NCBI GenBank assembly: GCA_036525185.1
Contig: DATDAW010000013.1
Coordinates: 1-31,046, forward strand
From: DATDAW01 sp036525185
GTDB lineage: Bacteria > Verrucomicrobiota > Verrucomicrobiia > Chthoniobacterales > DASVRZ01
Length of the DNA: 31,046 nucleotides
Direction: 5' to 3'
Position 1 is the first letter of the stretch, and every line of letters starts with the position of its first letter. This document shows, one piece after another, positions 8,328 through 16,559 of the stretch. The notes below the pieces were generated by a model. The model ran no database searches. It was not told the DNA's origin and saw nothing but the letters and a program-made list of their open reading frames with translations. A program made the translations under genes and the position numbers.

Positions 8328-9422
8328 TCACGAATGTTGGGCGACGTACGTCCGGAGGATCTGTTTTTGTTCGCCGCGAGCCATGAGTTCCTCGGTGGAA
8401 ATGACGCGGTTTTGCCAGAGTTCCATTAGGGCATCGTCCATCAGTTTCATGCCGAGTTTGCGGCCGGTCTGGATGATGCCGGGAAGCATGAAGGTTTTGG
8501 CTTCCCGGATGACGTTACCGACGGCAGGAGTATTGACGAGGATTTCCATCGCGAGCGCGCGACCACTTCCGTCCATGCGCGGGACGAGCTGTTGCGAGAT
8601 GATGCCGCGTAACGATTCGGAGACCATCGTGCGGATTTGATCGCGCTGATCGTTCGGGAAAACGTCGAGGACGCGGTCGAGGGTTCGCGCGGCGTTTGCC
8701 GTGTGGAGTGTGCCGAGCACGAGGTGGCCCGTCTCGGAAGCCGTGATCGCGAGAGAAATCGTCTCCAAATCACGCAATTCACCGACCATGATGACGTCTG
8801 GATCTTCACGCAGGGCGCCGCGAAGAGCTGCGCCGAACGATTTCGTATGCGAATGCACCTCGCGTTGGGTGATGTGACAGCCTTGCGGTGAGAAAAGATA
8901 TTCAATCGGGTCCTCGAGCGTGATGATGTGGTCGTGCCGATCCTGATTGATCTGCTCCACGAGGGCCGCGAGTGTCGTTGATTTGCCGGAGCTGACGGCG
9001 CCGGTTACAAGGATGAGACCGTTGTGGTATTGCGTGAGCAGTTTCAGCGACTGTGGCAATCCAATTTCATCCATCGTCCGCACCTTCGAATTGATGATGC
9101 GAAAGACCAGCTCCAGGCCAAGCCGCTGCCGGACGATGCTGGCGCGATAACGTCCATGGGCGTTTGTGTAGGCGAAATCGACATCGCCACGCTCGTCGAG
9201 CTGCTGCCGCTGGGGCGGGGTGAGCAATTGCGCTGCGAGTCGTTCGGTGTCTGCAGCCGTCAATCGCGGAGCCCGGAGCCAGATGGGTTCGAGATTGCCG
9301 AATCGCCGCCAAATAGGCTGGCTGTTAGCACCGAGGTGGATATCTGACGCACCGGATTCAGTGCCGACGATCAGGTATTGGTCGACACGAGCAAAGGTGG
9401 GTGCTTCCGGGGAGTGCTGCAC
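8328..9422 (-). CDS. pilT: PilT-type twitching motility ATPase (first copy)
   Basis: This 364-residue PilT-family ATPase is the upstream gene of a pilT pair. It shows 'GASDIHLGANSQP' near residues 24-36, a Walker A of 'GAVSSGKS' at 141-148 (it fits GxxxxGK[ST], but lacks the usual PTG), the Asp box 'IITLEDPIEYLF', Walker B 'REDPDVIMVGELRDLETI', the His box 'GTLHTANAARTLDR', and 'VGNVIREAKTFML' where PilT has its AIRNLIRE motif. The pairing of a canonical and a slightly divergent copy resembles pilT/pilU, with this copy the more divergent. The start is GTG at 9422 without a visible Shine-Dalgarno sequence, and no better in-frame start lies before the conserved region. Confidence 0.9.
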   Translation of the reverse strand: MQHSPEAPTFARVDQYLIVGTESGASDIHLGANSQPIWRRFGNLEPIWLRAPRLTAADTERLAAQLLTPPQRQQLDERGDVDFAYTNAHGRYRASIVRQRLGLELVFRIINSKVRTMDEIGLPQSLKLLTQYHNGLILVTGAVSSGKSTTLAALVEQINQDRHDHIITLEDPIEYLFSPQGCHITQREVHSHTKSFGAALRGALREDPDVIMVGELRDLETISLAITASETGHLVLGTLHTANAARTLDRVLDVFPNDQRDQIRTMVSESLRGIISQQLVPRMDGSGRALAMEILVNTPAVGNVIREAKTFMLPGIIQTGRKLGMKLMDDALMELWQNRVISTEELMARGEQKQILRTYVAQHS

Positions 9423-9596
9423 AAGTTCAGGGAGAGGCTGATGACGACGAAACGCCTAGACTGTAACCGTGTATTTTGTGTTTTGAAGAGAAAAGTTGCC
9501 GTGCGGAGGGCCGTTGGGCATCATTGCCGGCAAAGTCATTTCTGTCCCATGCGTTGCGAAGTTGAGTCACCATACTTTAAGGCTTAGTTCGAAGTT

Positions 9597-10403
9597 ATGT
9601 CGATTCCACTCGAAGACGGTTTTACGGATATCGTTGCCAAAGCGCAGCGGGGACTCGGGATTGCGGACAGCCAGCTGGCAGAGAAAGCCGGCGTGACTTT
9701 GGAACAAATCAAGACGCTGAAGAACGGACAGGTATCGGAACCGGTGCTTTTGGCGGTTGCTGGGGCGTTGCATTTGAAACCGGGGGCGCTTCTGGCTTTA
9801 GCTACTGGGAAATACAAGCCGGATGTTGCTGCGCCGGAGGGATTGGAAATGTTCACCACTCCGTATTCCGACATGACGGTGAACGCGTATCTGGTTTGGG
9901 ATGCGGCGACGAAAGAAGCCGTGGCTTTCGATTCCGGCGCAGACGCAACGGAAATGCTGCATTTCATTGTCTCCAACGGTCTGCGGCTCGCGGCGGTCCT
10001 GTTGACGCATTCGCACGGGGATCATGTATTCGACCTTGACCGGCTCACGAAAAAAACCGGCGCGCCGTCGTTTGTGCCCGAGCAGGAGTCAGTGCCGGAC
10101 GCGATTCCCTTTGCGCAGGGGCGAACGTTTCACGTTGGGAAATTGCGGATCGCAAGTGTTCTGACCAACGGCCATTCGGCAGGCGGAACGACGTATGTCG
10201 TTGACGGGTTGGCAGTTCCAATCGCGGTCGTGGGTGATTCGATGTTCGCTGGCTCGATGGGCGGAGCTGCGAATGCCTATCAGCTGGCAGTGCAAAACAA
10301 CCGTGAAAAAATCCTGTCCCTCCGCCCGGAAACAGTAATTTGTCCGGGCCACGGCCCGTTGACCACGGTGGCGTTGGAGCGGGAAAATAACCCGTTTTTT
10401 TGA
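9597..10403 (+). CDS. HTH domain fused to metallo-beta-lactamase-fold hydrolase
   Basis: The 268-residue product has two parts. Residues 12-70 form a helix-turn-helix-like domain of the XRE type ('IADSQLAEKAGVTLEQIKTL'). Residues 85-265 form a metallo-beta-lactamase fold of the glyoxalase II kind. Its metal ligands are all present: 'THSHGDH' with His138, His140, Asp142 and His143, then His193 in 'NGHSAGG', Asp214 in 'VVGDSMF' and His252 in 'CPGHGP'. It should be a catalytically competent, probably cytoplasmic hydrolase, perhaps of thioesters. The N-terminal domain could bind DNA or only mediate dimerisation. It is divergent from the pilT pair across a 174-bp spacer and convergent with the toxin gene. 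The ATG at 9597 has only a weak ribosome-binding site. Confidence 0.85.
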   Translation: MSIPLEDGFTDIVAKAQRGLGIADSQLAEKAGVTLEQIKTLKNGQVSEPVLLAVAGALHLKPGALLALATGKYKPDVAAPEGLEMFTTPYSDMTVNAYLVWDAATKEAVAFDSGADATEMLHFIVSNGLRLAAVLLTHSHGDHVFDLDRLTKKTGAPSFVPEQESVPDAIPFAQGRTFHVGKLRIASVLTNGHSAGGTTYVVDGLAVPIAVVGDSMFAGSMGGAANAYQLAVQNNREKILSLRPETVICPGHGPLTTVALERENNPFF

Positions 10404-10477
10404 AGGCAGAAGGCGGAACGCAGAACTGTCGGGATTGCAGCAAATCCAGAGCTTTTGGACGATCTGGGTGGGGTCGC

Positions 10478-10864
10478 TCATGCGCGTTTGGAGTTGGCTT
10501 TCAGCCATTCGGCGAAAGCCTCTTCGCTCATTTCTCCCGCCGCGAGTGCGAGTGTGCGAAGAACGACTTCGACTTCCGGCGCGGTGAAACGGCGGCCATT
10601 GAGTTCGAGAAAAAGCGCGGCTGTCGCAAAGGCGATCCGCTTGTTGCCATCGATGAATGGGTGGTTTTTCACCAGTCCGAAAGCGTAGCTCGTGGCGAGG
10701 TCGAACAAGGTCGGCTTCTCATCGGCAAAAAGATTCTCCGGTCGCCCGAAAGCCGATTCGAGCAGGCCCTCATCTCGGATGCCGGCAGAGCCGCCGTGCT
10801 CGGCGAGCAGGCGCTCGTGAAACGCGAGCACCACATCGCGCCGAATCCACACCGGCTCCTTCAT
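10478..10864 (-). CDS. doc: Doc-family (death-on-curing) toxin
   Basis: This 128-residue protein matches the Fic/Doc fold. The Doc active-site loop is 'HPFIDGNKRIA' at residues 68-78 (catalytic His68, Asp72, Asn74, Lys75 and Arg76). Doc of phage P1 is known to phosphorylate elongation factor Tu and stop translation. Whether this member does the same is inferred. The N-terminal 'AEHGGSAGIRDEGLLESAFG' segment is also typical of Doc. The gene overlaps the upstream antitoxin by 4 bp (ATGA), the usual arrangement of a type II toxin-antitoxin operon. The length is normal and the motif intact, so the toxin is probably active. It is convergent with the HTH-MBL gene. Confidence 0.92.
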   Translation of the reverse strand: MKEPVWIRRDVVLAFHERLLAEHGGSAGIRDEGLLESAFGRPENLFADEKPTLFDLATSYAFGLVKNHPFIDGNKRIAFATAALFLELNGRRFTAPEVEVVLRTLALAAGEMSEEAFAEWLKANSKRA

Positions 10865-11091
10865 TTCGCCAATTCACGGAGCGCGTTTCGGTAGCGCTTG
10901 GCGATGTCCTCGGCGACTGCCATCTGGTGGGCGAAATCGCTCTTGTCGAGCGTTACGCGGAAGCCGCCATCGGGTGCTTCGGTAAAGACGAGCGTATCGC
11001 CCTCGCTCGCGTTGAGCCGCGCCAATGCTTCCTTGGGGAGCACCACACCGAGGGAATTGCCGACCTTGCGCAGCTTGAGTTGGAGAGTCAC
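10861..11091 (-). CDS. AbrB/MazE/SpoVT-type antitoxin
   Basis: The 76-residue product begins with the swapped-hairpin AbrB DNA-binding domain, seen in 'LKLRKVGNSLGVVLPKEAL' (residues 5-23) followed by the 'EGDTLVF' turn. The remaining C-terminal 25 residues (DFAHQMAVAEDIAKRYRNAL) form a charged helix that would wrap the toxin. It precedes doc with a 4-bp overlap. P1 Doc uses a Phd antitoxin, so this pairing uses another antitoxin family, a combination also known in other bacteria. The start is GTG at 11091, with the gene's likely operator only a few bases upstream. Confidence 0.9.
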   Translation of the reverse strand: MTLQLKLRKVGNSLGVVLPKEALARLNASEGDTLVFTEAPDGGFRVTLDKSDFAHQMAVAEDIAKRYRNALRELAK

Positions 11092-11097
11092 GAGAAT

Positions 11098-11125
11098 ACC
11101 GTAACCACGGTCGTTATAACGTCAA
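11098..11125 (-). promoter_or_regulatory. candidate operator/promoter of the toxin-antitoxin operon
   Basis: Two abutting palindromes lie 7-30 bp before the antitoxin GTG: ACCGTAACCACGGT (11098-11111, 5-bp arms) and CGTTATAACG (11112-11121). A TTGACG -35-like hexamer on the minus strand (11125-11120) overlaps the second palindrome. The matching -10 (TACGGT, 16-bp spacing) is poor. Autoregulation by the AbrB-fold antitoxin at such sites is usual for the family. Each palindrome alone could occur by chance, and only their position makes them credible. Confidence 0.45.
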
Positions 11126-11166
11126 TCTGCGTCTGGTTCGACGAGCTGGCCGCTGAAGGCGCGGTG

Positions 11167-11209
11167 GAGGATGGATTGGCGAGGATGGATTGGCGGAGGA
11201 TGGATTGGC
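11167..11209 (+). repeat. three tandem copies of a 14-bp repeat
   Basis: GAGGATGGATTGGC occurs at 11167-11180, 11181-11194 and 11196-11209. The copies are exact, with one extra G before the third. The block lies 76-118 bp upstream of the antitoxin start, so it could be a regulator-binding iteron. It shares the word GGATTGGCG with the repeat inside gspK at 19870-19899. Confidence 0.85.
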
Positions 11210-11405
11210 GGAAGCAATTTCGTTGTTGGAAACGGCGTTGTTAGGTCTTTGGATGAGGGCCTCGAATCAATCGGATGCCGTCACTGGCCTGGCACCTGCA
11301 GTTGGCTACATCACCAGACTGTTTCGCAGCGACCTACTGCGGACATCGCGCAGAAGACGAGGCACTCTCGGTCTTGCTAGTTAAGTTAATCTCAAAAGCC
11401 TGTCT

Positions 11406-14093
11406 TTAAGCTTTCTTCTTCTTCGCATGTTCCCGCTGCCAGACGCGGTCGGATAGACTCCGCACCGCAAGTGCTGTCCAGCCCGTTTGATGCGTGGCGC
11501 CGAGGCCTTTGCCGGTGTCGCCGTGGAAATACTCGTGGAAATAAACGTGGTCGCGCCAATGCGGATCGTTCACGAATGGCCAATCTGCTCCATCGCACGG
11601 GCGACGCCCCGTTTTTTCGTCGCGCAGAAACAGTGCTGAGAGGCGGCGTGACAGGTCTTTCGCGATTTCGCCCAGGGTTAGTTCGACGCCGGAACGCGTG
11701 GGGTACTCTATTTTGAACGTGTCACCGTAGTATCGGTGATAGCGCTCGAGGGCCTCGATGAACAAATAGTTGCACGGAAACCAGACCGGCCCGCGCCAGT
11801 TCGAGTTACCGCCGAACATGCCGGTTGTGGATTCACCCGGATCGTAGGCGATGCGTGACTTGCCGCCGTCATCAAAAGCGAATTCGTAAGGGTTTTTCTG
11901 GTGGAATTTCGAAAGCGAACGCAAACCGTAGGGAGATAGAAACTCTTCTTCATCAAAGAGGTACTTCAATGTCCTCCGCAGCCGTTCTCGCGTTGGCATG
12001 GCGAGCAGCAAGTAGTTGTGCAGCTGTTCGTTGTGCTCCAGGTAGCTGATGCTGCCGCAAAGGTCTCCACGATGTTTTAGAAACCAGCGCATCCGTTTCG
12101 AAAAGCCGGGGAGCTTGTTGAGCACTCTAACGTCGAGCAATTCGACGGCGATGAGCGGCATCCAGCCGACGAGCGACCGCGTCTTGAGCGGCATCGTCCG
12201 ATGTTCGGACAGCATTTTATCGTAATAGAAGCCGTCCTCTTCGTCCCATAATCCGTCACCATCCTTGCCGTTAATCGCGTCGCAAATGCGGATGAAATGT
12301 TCAAAAAACTTCGACGCCATGTCTTCGTAGGCTGGGCGTTCGGAGGCGAGTTCGAGTGCGATGGAGAGCATCGAACCGCAGTATAGCCCCATCCACGCCG
12401 TGCCGTCGGCCTGTTGCAACATGGCTCCGCCGGGAAGGGGGCGTGACCGGTCGAAAACGCCGATATTGTCGAGCCCCAGGAAGCCGCCGGAGAAAACGTT
12501 ACGGCCCTCGGCGTCCTTCCGATTGACCCACCAGGTGAAGTTCATCACTAATTTTTGAAACGACCTGGCCAGGAAATCCCGGTCACGGAACCCCTCCGTG
12601 GAGCCCGCAATCTTGTAAATTCGCCATGTCGCCCAAGCGTGAACGGGCGGATTGACGTCAGAGAAATTCCACTCATATGCTGGCACTGCTCCGTTGGGAT
12701 GCATGTACCACTCGCGCAGGAAGAGAAGCAGCTGTTTCTTGGCAAAATCCGGGTCGATCTCCGCAAATGGGATCATGTGAAAGGCCAGATCCCAATGGGC
12801 AAACCATGGGTATTCCCACTTGTCTGGCATCGAGATCACGTCGCGATTGAAAAGGTGACGCCAGTTGGTGTTGCGAATCTGCTCCCGCGTGGGCGGCGGT
12901 GTGGGCTGTTCCGCATCACCATCGAGCCAATCGTCAACGACGTAATGGTAGAACTGCTTCGTCCAGAGCAGGCCGGCGTAACATTGCCGGATCACGAGCG
13001 TTTCTTCGGGCGTTGCGCCGCTCCACATGTTCCGCCGATAAAACGCGTTCGCCTCAGCGCGTCGCAGCTCGAAGATTCCATTGCGTTTCTCTGTCGACGG
13101 CGGTCCGTCCCAGAGGGCTTTCTGGGTCAGTCTCAGATCAATGACAACCTGGCCGCCAGCGGGAATCGTTGTCCGATACCAGGGGGCGGTTTTTGTACCG
13201 TGCTGTTGCGAATTCACGGCGTTGGTTTCGCCGTGGATGATTCGCCGGTGAAAGGCGTCTTTCACGAAAGACGTGTAATTCGGGTGACCGAACAGTTTCT
13301 GGGTGTTCGTTTCGTTTTCAGTAAAAAGCCACTGCGGCCTGGTGCCATCGCTCGCGGTGCCTGCCCAAAAAACGAAATCCTCCAGAAGTTGATGGCGGGT
13401 TTCGATCATTCCGTTCGTCATCCAAAGCCGTGGCTTGAGTGAGCAGCCCTCATGCTCGCATCCCCAAATCCACGAGTTCCGGAACCACAACGTCGGCAAA
13501 ATATGCAGCGGTGCGTCGTCGGGCCCGCGATTCACCGCAGTGAGCCGGATGTAGATGTCGTTTGCGTCGGCTTTTGCGTATTCAGCAAAGAGGTCGAAAT
13601 AGCGGCCTCCGTCAAAAACGCCGGTTTGTTCGATCTCGAATTCAGCCTCTTCCTTGGTCCGCTTCCGGTTCTCGTCGAGGAGCCGCTGGTAGGGAAATTC
13701 TGCCTGCGGATATTTATAGAGCGACTTCGCGTACGAATGCGTGGGGGTGGAGTCCAGGTAAAAATAGTGTTCTTTTACATCTTCGCCGTGATTTCCCTCA
13801 TGCCCGTTGAGGCCGAACAGGCGTTCCTTTAATATCGGGTCGCGCTCATTCCACAGCGCCGGTGAAAAACAGAGCCGGCATTCGCGGTCCGTCCAGCCAA
13901 GGAGCCCATCTTCGCCCCATCGATAGGCCCTGCTCGGGGCGTGGCTGAGGGGAAAATAATTCCACGCATCGCCGTTCGGCGAGTAATCTTCGCGGACCGT
14001 TCCCCATTGGCGTTCGGAGAGATACGGTCCCCAGCGCTTCCAGTTTTGTTCGCGACGTTTGTCCTGTCCCAGCCGGATATGTTCGGGCGTCAT
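11406..14093 (-). CDS. GH63/MGH1-like glucosidase
   Basis: This 895-residue protein is a member of the bacterial (alpha/alpha)6-barrel group named for mannosylglycerate hydrolase and GH63 glucosidases. It has the characteristic N-terminal block 'WGPYLSERQWGTVREDYS' (about residues 21-38), 'YRWGEDGLLGWTDRECRLCF', 'HEGNHGEDVKEHYFYLDSTP', and a C-terminal half with 'EWNFSDVNPPVHAWATWRIY'. Further on are 'GLYCGSML' and 'NSNWRGPVWFPCNYLFIEAL', the regions that carry the acid and base in GH63. It lacks a signal peptide and ends in a basic KKKKA tail. It probably hydrolyses an alpha-linked disaccharide or storage glucan in the cytoplasm; the substrate is not known. It appears to be a single gene, 158 bp downstream of gspD. 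Confidence 0.88.
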   Translation of the reverse strand: MTPEHIRLGQDKRREQNWKRWGPYLSERQWGTVREDYSPNGDAWNYFPLSHAPSRAYRWGEDGLLGWTDRECRLCFSPALWNERDPILKERLFGLNGHEGNHGEDVKEHYFYLDSTPTHSYAKSLYKYPQAEFPYQRLLDENRKRTKEEAEFEIEQTGVFDGGRYFDLFAEYAKADANDIYIRLTAVNRGPDDAPLHILPTLWFRNSWIWGCEHEGCSLKPRLWMTNGMIETRHQLLEDFVFWAGTASDGTRPQWLFTENETNTQKLFGHPNYTSFVKDAFHRRIIHGETNAVNSQQHGTKTAPWYRTTIPAGGQVVIDLRLTQKALWDGPPSTEKRNGIFELRRAEANAFYRRNMWSGATPEETLVIRQCYAGLLWTKQFYHYVVDDWLDGDAEQPTPPPTREQIRNTNWRHLFNRDVISMPDKWEYPWFAHWDLAFHMIPFAEIDPDFAKKQLLLFLREWYMHPNGAVPAYEWNFSDVNPPVHAWATWRIYKIAGSTEGFRDRDFLARSFQKLVMNFTWWVNRKDAEGRNVFSGGFLGLDNIGVFDRSRPLPGGAMLQQADGTAWMGLYCGSMLSIALELASERPAYEDMASKFFEHFIRICDAINGKDGDGLWDEEDGFYYDKMLSEHRTMPLKTRSLVGWMPLIAVELLDVRVLNKLPGFSKRMRWFLKHRGDLCGSISYLEHNEQLHNYLLLAMPTRERLRRTLKYLFDEEEFLSPYGLRSLSKFHQKNPYEFAFDDGGKSRIAYDPGESTTGMFGGNSNWRGPVWFPCNYLFIEALERYHRYYGDTFKIEYPTRSGVELTLGEIAKDLSRRLSALFLRDEKTGRRPCDGADWPFVNDPHWRDHVYFHEYFHGDTGKGLGATHQTGWTALAVRSLSDRVWQREHAKKKKA

Positions 14094-14251
14094 TGTGCGA
14101 ATACTGATAATCGCGGAGGGAAGCGCAATCGTATTTTGCTGCGAACGCTAATGTTGTTGTCGTTATTGTGATTTTGAGACAGCCGGCTTGCGCCTTTCGG
14201 TGGTCTTGACGGAGTTCTGTGTTGCTCAGTTCAGCCTGATTGGATGAATTT

Positions 14252-16549
14252 CTACTTTGGCAGTGCTTTCGATTTGACGGGTTGGGCACGTGGAATCGGG
14301 GGTTCAGTCATTTCCAAAGCATCCCGACTAATGGTGGCATGTTCTTCCTCTTCGATGCTGGCGCGCAGGACATCGTCCCCGGCGCCGACGACGTTGGGCT
14401 GGATAAAGATCATCAGCTCGTTGCGTTCTTTCGTCTTTTTCGTCGATTTGAACAGATAGCCTAAATACGGTATGGAGCTCAGAACGGGTATACCGCTTTT
14501 GTTGTTCGTGTCGGATTCGGTGACTAATCCGCCGAGAACGACGACATGTTTGTTGGCAACGGTGACGGTGGTATCCACGGTCTGGGTGGCGATGGTGGGC
14601 ACGCTTTCGCCTCCAATCGTCTGGCTGCCTGCAACGCTGTCATTGGTTTGCACCACTTTGAGGGTGACTTCGTTGTCTGCGTTGATGAGCGGGATGACGG
14701 CTAGTTCGAGCACAACGTCTTCATAATCAATGTTGGAAGTGACGTTGGTAGTGCCGTCTACGTTCTGAGTGGTATTGGTGAGGGTTTGCGTGGGAACGGC
14801 GATGCGTTGCCCGGAAGAAATGATGGCCCTCTTGTTGTTTGAGGCGTAAACGATGGGACGCGAAAGCACTTTGAAGCGATTGGTGGATTGCAGCGCGTGG
14901 AGGTAGATATGCAATTGGTCACCAATCGTGCCGTAAATGTTAAGGCCCGCTGCGATCGGGATATTGGAGAATGTTTTCAGAGTTGACGGATCGACAAGTG
15001 TCCTGAGCGGTGCCGTGGTGATTCCCCGAGTGATGTTGCCGCTTGCGATACCCGAGTCGCGGCCCAGAAAGTTTTGCAGGTAATCGATTCCGAATTCGTT
15101 GTCATCGGTCAGTCTGAACTGCCCGATCACGGTGGATAGGTAAACCTGCCGCGTCTTTTGATCGAGCCGGCTGAGAATGCTGCGAGCGCGTTCCGTGCTT
15201 TCCGGCGGACCGATGACCAGGATGGAATTGGCCTTTTTATCGGCGATGATACGTGTTTTGCCGACGATGACGGACTCAGGAGTGGTATCGTTTTCGCTAT
15301 CAGTGAGCATGTCGGAGGCACGAGCGCCGGCAGCGCTGGTGTTGGAGCTCAAGCCGCCTGAGTCCGAAGAGTAGCGACCGCCGCCGGTGCTAATATTACG
15401 GGGCTGGCTCGGGCTGGCGCCTGGAGCGGCTCCTCCGGCTCCGGTCGCTCCTTCGCTGGTATCCTCAGTCAGCAAGTCCTGTAAGACAGGGAGAACTTCC
15501 GCGGCAGTGACGTATTTAAGACGGACCTCCAGCGGATCGGTAAATCCCACCGCACGGTCGAAGTCCTGGATGAGCCTTTTCACGTATGGAAAACTAGCCG
15601 GGCGCGCGATGACCAGGATGCGGTTGGTGCGCGTATCGGGGACAACCTGCACATTGCCGGACACGAGGCTGTTTGCAGAACTCTCTGCGGCCTGGCTGGG
15701 GAGGCTGGCAATGGGCTGCGCGGGATTGGGTGGCGGAACATTTGCGGCTGGAACACCGCCCGCGCCACTGCCGGGATAGGTGGTGCTTTTTTGGGCCTCG
15801 ATCATTTTGGTGATCGTGTCGGCAACCCGTTCCGCGTCGGCGCGCATGAGGGGGACGAATTCTGAGACCATCTTGGCGGGCGGGACATCGATCAATTCCT
15901 TGATGTCGAGCATTTGCCGGATTACGGAAGCGTTTTCCGTGATGAGCAGTGCCTGCGCACTGGGGACAGGAACGATGATGCCGTAAGAATGCGCGAAAAC
16001 ATTCTGGGCAATAGCGTTAAAGGCTTCCTGCACATCGAGGTATTTGAACGGCATGTAATACGTGACGATCTGGTCCCCGGGTGGAAGGCTGGCCGGGCTC
16101 GCATAGACGCGGATGCCTTCGCTGCGTGGGCTTTTTCCAGCACCGATGTTGATGACTTTGAGCTGGTTCTCGCCTGAAGGGACGAGGGCGATGTTGTTCA
16201 GCAGGAGCGTAGCTTCGATAATGGACAGTGCTTCGCGTTTGGTGACCGGTTCGGCCACATTGAGGCTGATGTTGGCGCCACCAAGGGAGGCATCCTTGAT
16301 GAGGCGCCTGCCGCTGAATTGTTCGTACAACAGCAAAATCGCGGGAACCGGGGTGTCTGGGTAATTGAGCGTCACCATTTCGTCCAACGGATCACGAGAC
16401 GGATTGGCACTGGCGTTGGGATCGCGATTGGCAGGATTTGTGGGATCGAGAATCGGTTCGCCGGGCTGGATTGGTGGCGGCGCCTGCGCTGGAGAGGCGA
16501 TGGCCGATAGCAGAAGGCAAAGCAATGGGAAGAGAACGAAGCGTTTCAT
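14252..16549 (-). CDS. gspD: type II secretion system secretin GspD
   Basis: The 765-residue product forms the outer-membrane channel of the T2S system. It has a signal peptide (residues 1-23, ending SPAQA), a Pro-rich linker, N0 at about 57-135, N1 at 160-225, N2 at 227-330, N3 at 338-465 and the secretin barrel at 466-720. The barrel carries the gate/signature segment 'GIPVLSSIPYLGYLF' (686-700). N3 is interrupted by a Gly/Ser-rich insertion at about 362-425. I chose the ATG at 16549 over the longer frame because the signal peptide begins there. It is the last gene of the operon, 10 bp after orf220, whereas gspD usually stands near the front. There is no obvious pilotin signal apart from an acidic tail. 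Confidence 0.93.
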   Translation of the reverse strand: MKRFVLFPLLCLLLSAIASPAQAPPPIQPGEPILDPTNPANRDPNASANPSRDPLDEMVTLNYPDTPVPAILLLYEQFSGRRLIKDASLGGANISLNVAEPVTKREALSIIEATLLLNNIALVPSGENQLKVINIGAGKSPRSEGIRVYASPASLPPGDQIVTYYMPFKYLDVQEAFNAIAQNVFAHSYGIIVPVPSAQALLITENASVIRQMLDIKELIDVPPAKMVSEFVPLMRADAERVADTITKMIEAQKSTTYPGSGAGGVPAANVPPPNPAQPIASLPSQAAESSANSLVSGNVQVVPDTRTNRILVIARPASFPYVKRLIQDFDRAVGFTDPLEVRLKYVTAAEVLPVLQDLLTEDTSEGATGAGGAAPGASPSQPRNISTGGGRYSSDSGGLSSNTSAAGARASDMLTDSENDTTPESVIVGKTRIIADKKANSILVIGPPESTERARSILSRLDQKTRQVYLSTVIGQFRLTDDNEFGIDYLQNFLGRDSGIASGNITRGITTAPLRTLVDPSTLKTFSNIPIAAGLNIYGTIGDQLHIYLHALQSTNRFKVLSRPIVYASNNKRAIISSGQRIAVPTQTLTNTTQNVDGTTNVTSNIDYEDVVLELAVIPLINADNEVTLKVVQTNDSVAGSQTIGGESVPTIATQTVDTTVTVANKHVVVLGGLVTESDTNNKSGIPVLSSIPYLGYLFKSTKKTKERNELMIFIQPNVVGAGDDVLRASIEEEEHATISRDALEMTEPPIPRAQPVKSKALPK

Positions 16550-16559
16550 CAAAAAAGAT

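Larger units (their letters stand above)
11092..11405. other. 314-bp non-coding gap upstream of the toxin-antitoxin pair
   Basis: The gap lies between the antitoxin start and the glucosidase stop. It holds the candidate operator palindromes (11098-11121) and the 14-bp tandem repeat (11167-11209), then about 195 bp in which I recognise nothing. A 64-codon plus-strand frame from a TTG at 11190 begins inside the tandem repeat and resembles no family I know. A promoter for the antitoxin must lie here. Confidence 0.6.

Noticed and set aside
9524..9533. 10-bp palindrome TTGCCGGCAA in the divergent spacer before the HTH-MBL gene
   Set aside because: About thirty 10-bp palindromes are expected by chance in 31 kb, and it is not repeated or well placed over a promoter.
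11167..11209. Tandem repeat considered as a CRISPR remnant
   Set aside because: The 14-bp units abut without spacers and there are no cas genes nearby.
11190..11384. 64-codon plus-strand frame before the antitoxin
   Set aside because: It starts at a TTG inside the tandem repeat, has no ribosome-binding site and matches no family I recognise.
12555..13442. 295-codon plus-strand frame antisense to the GH63 gene
   Set aside because: It shows no domain, and the opposite strand has continuous GH63 homology over the full region.
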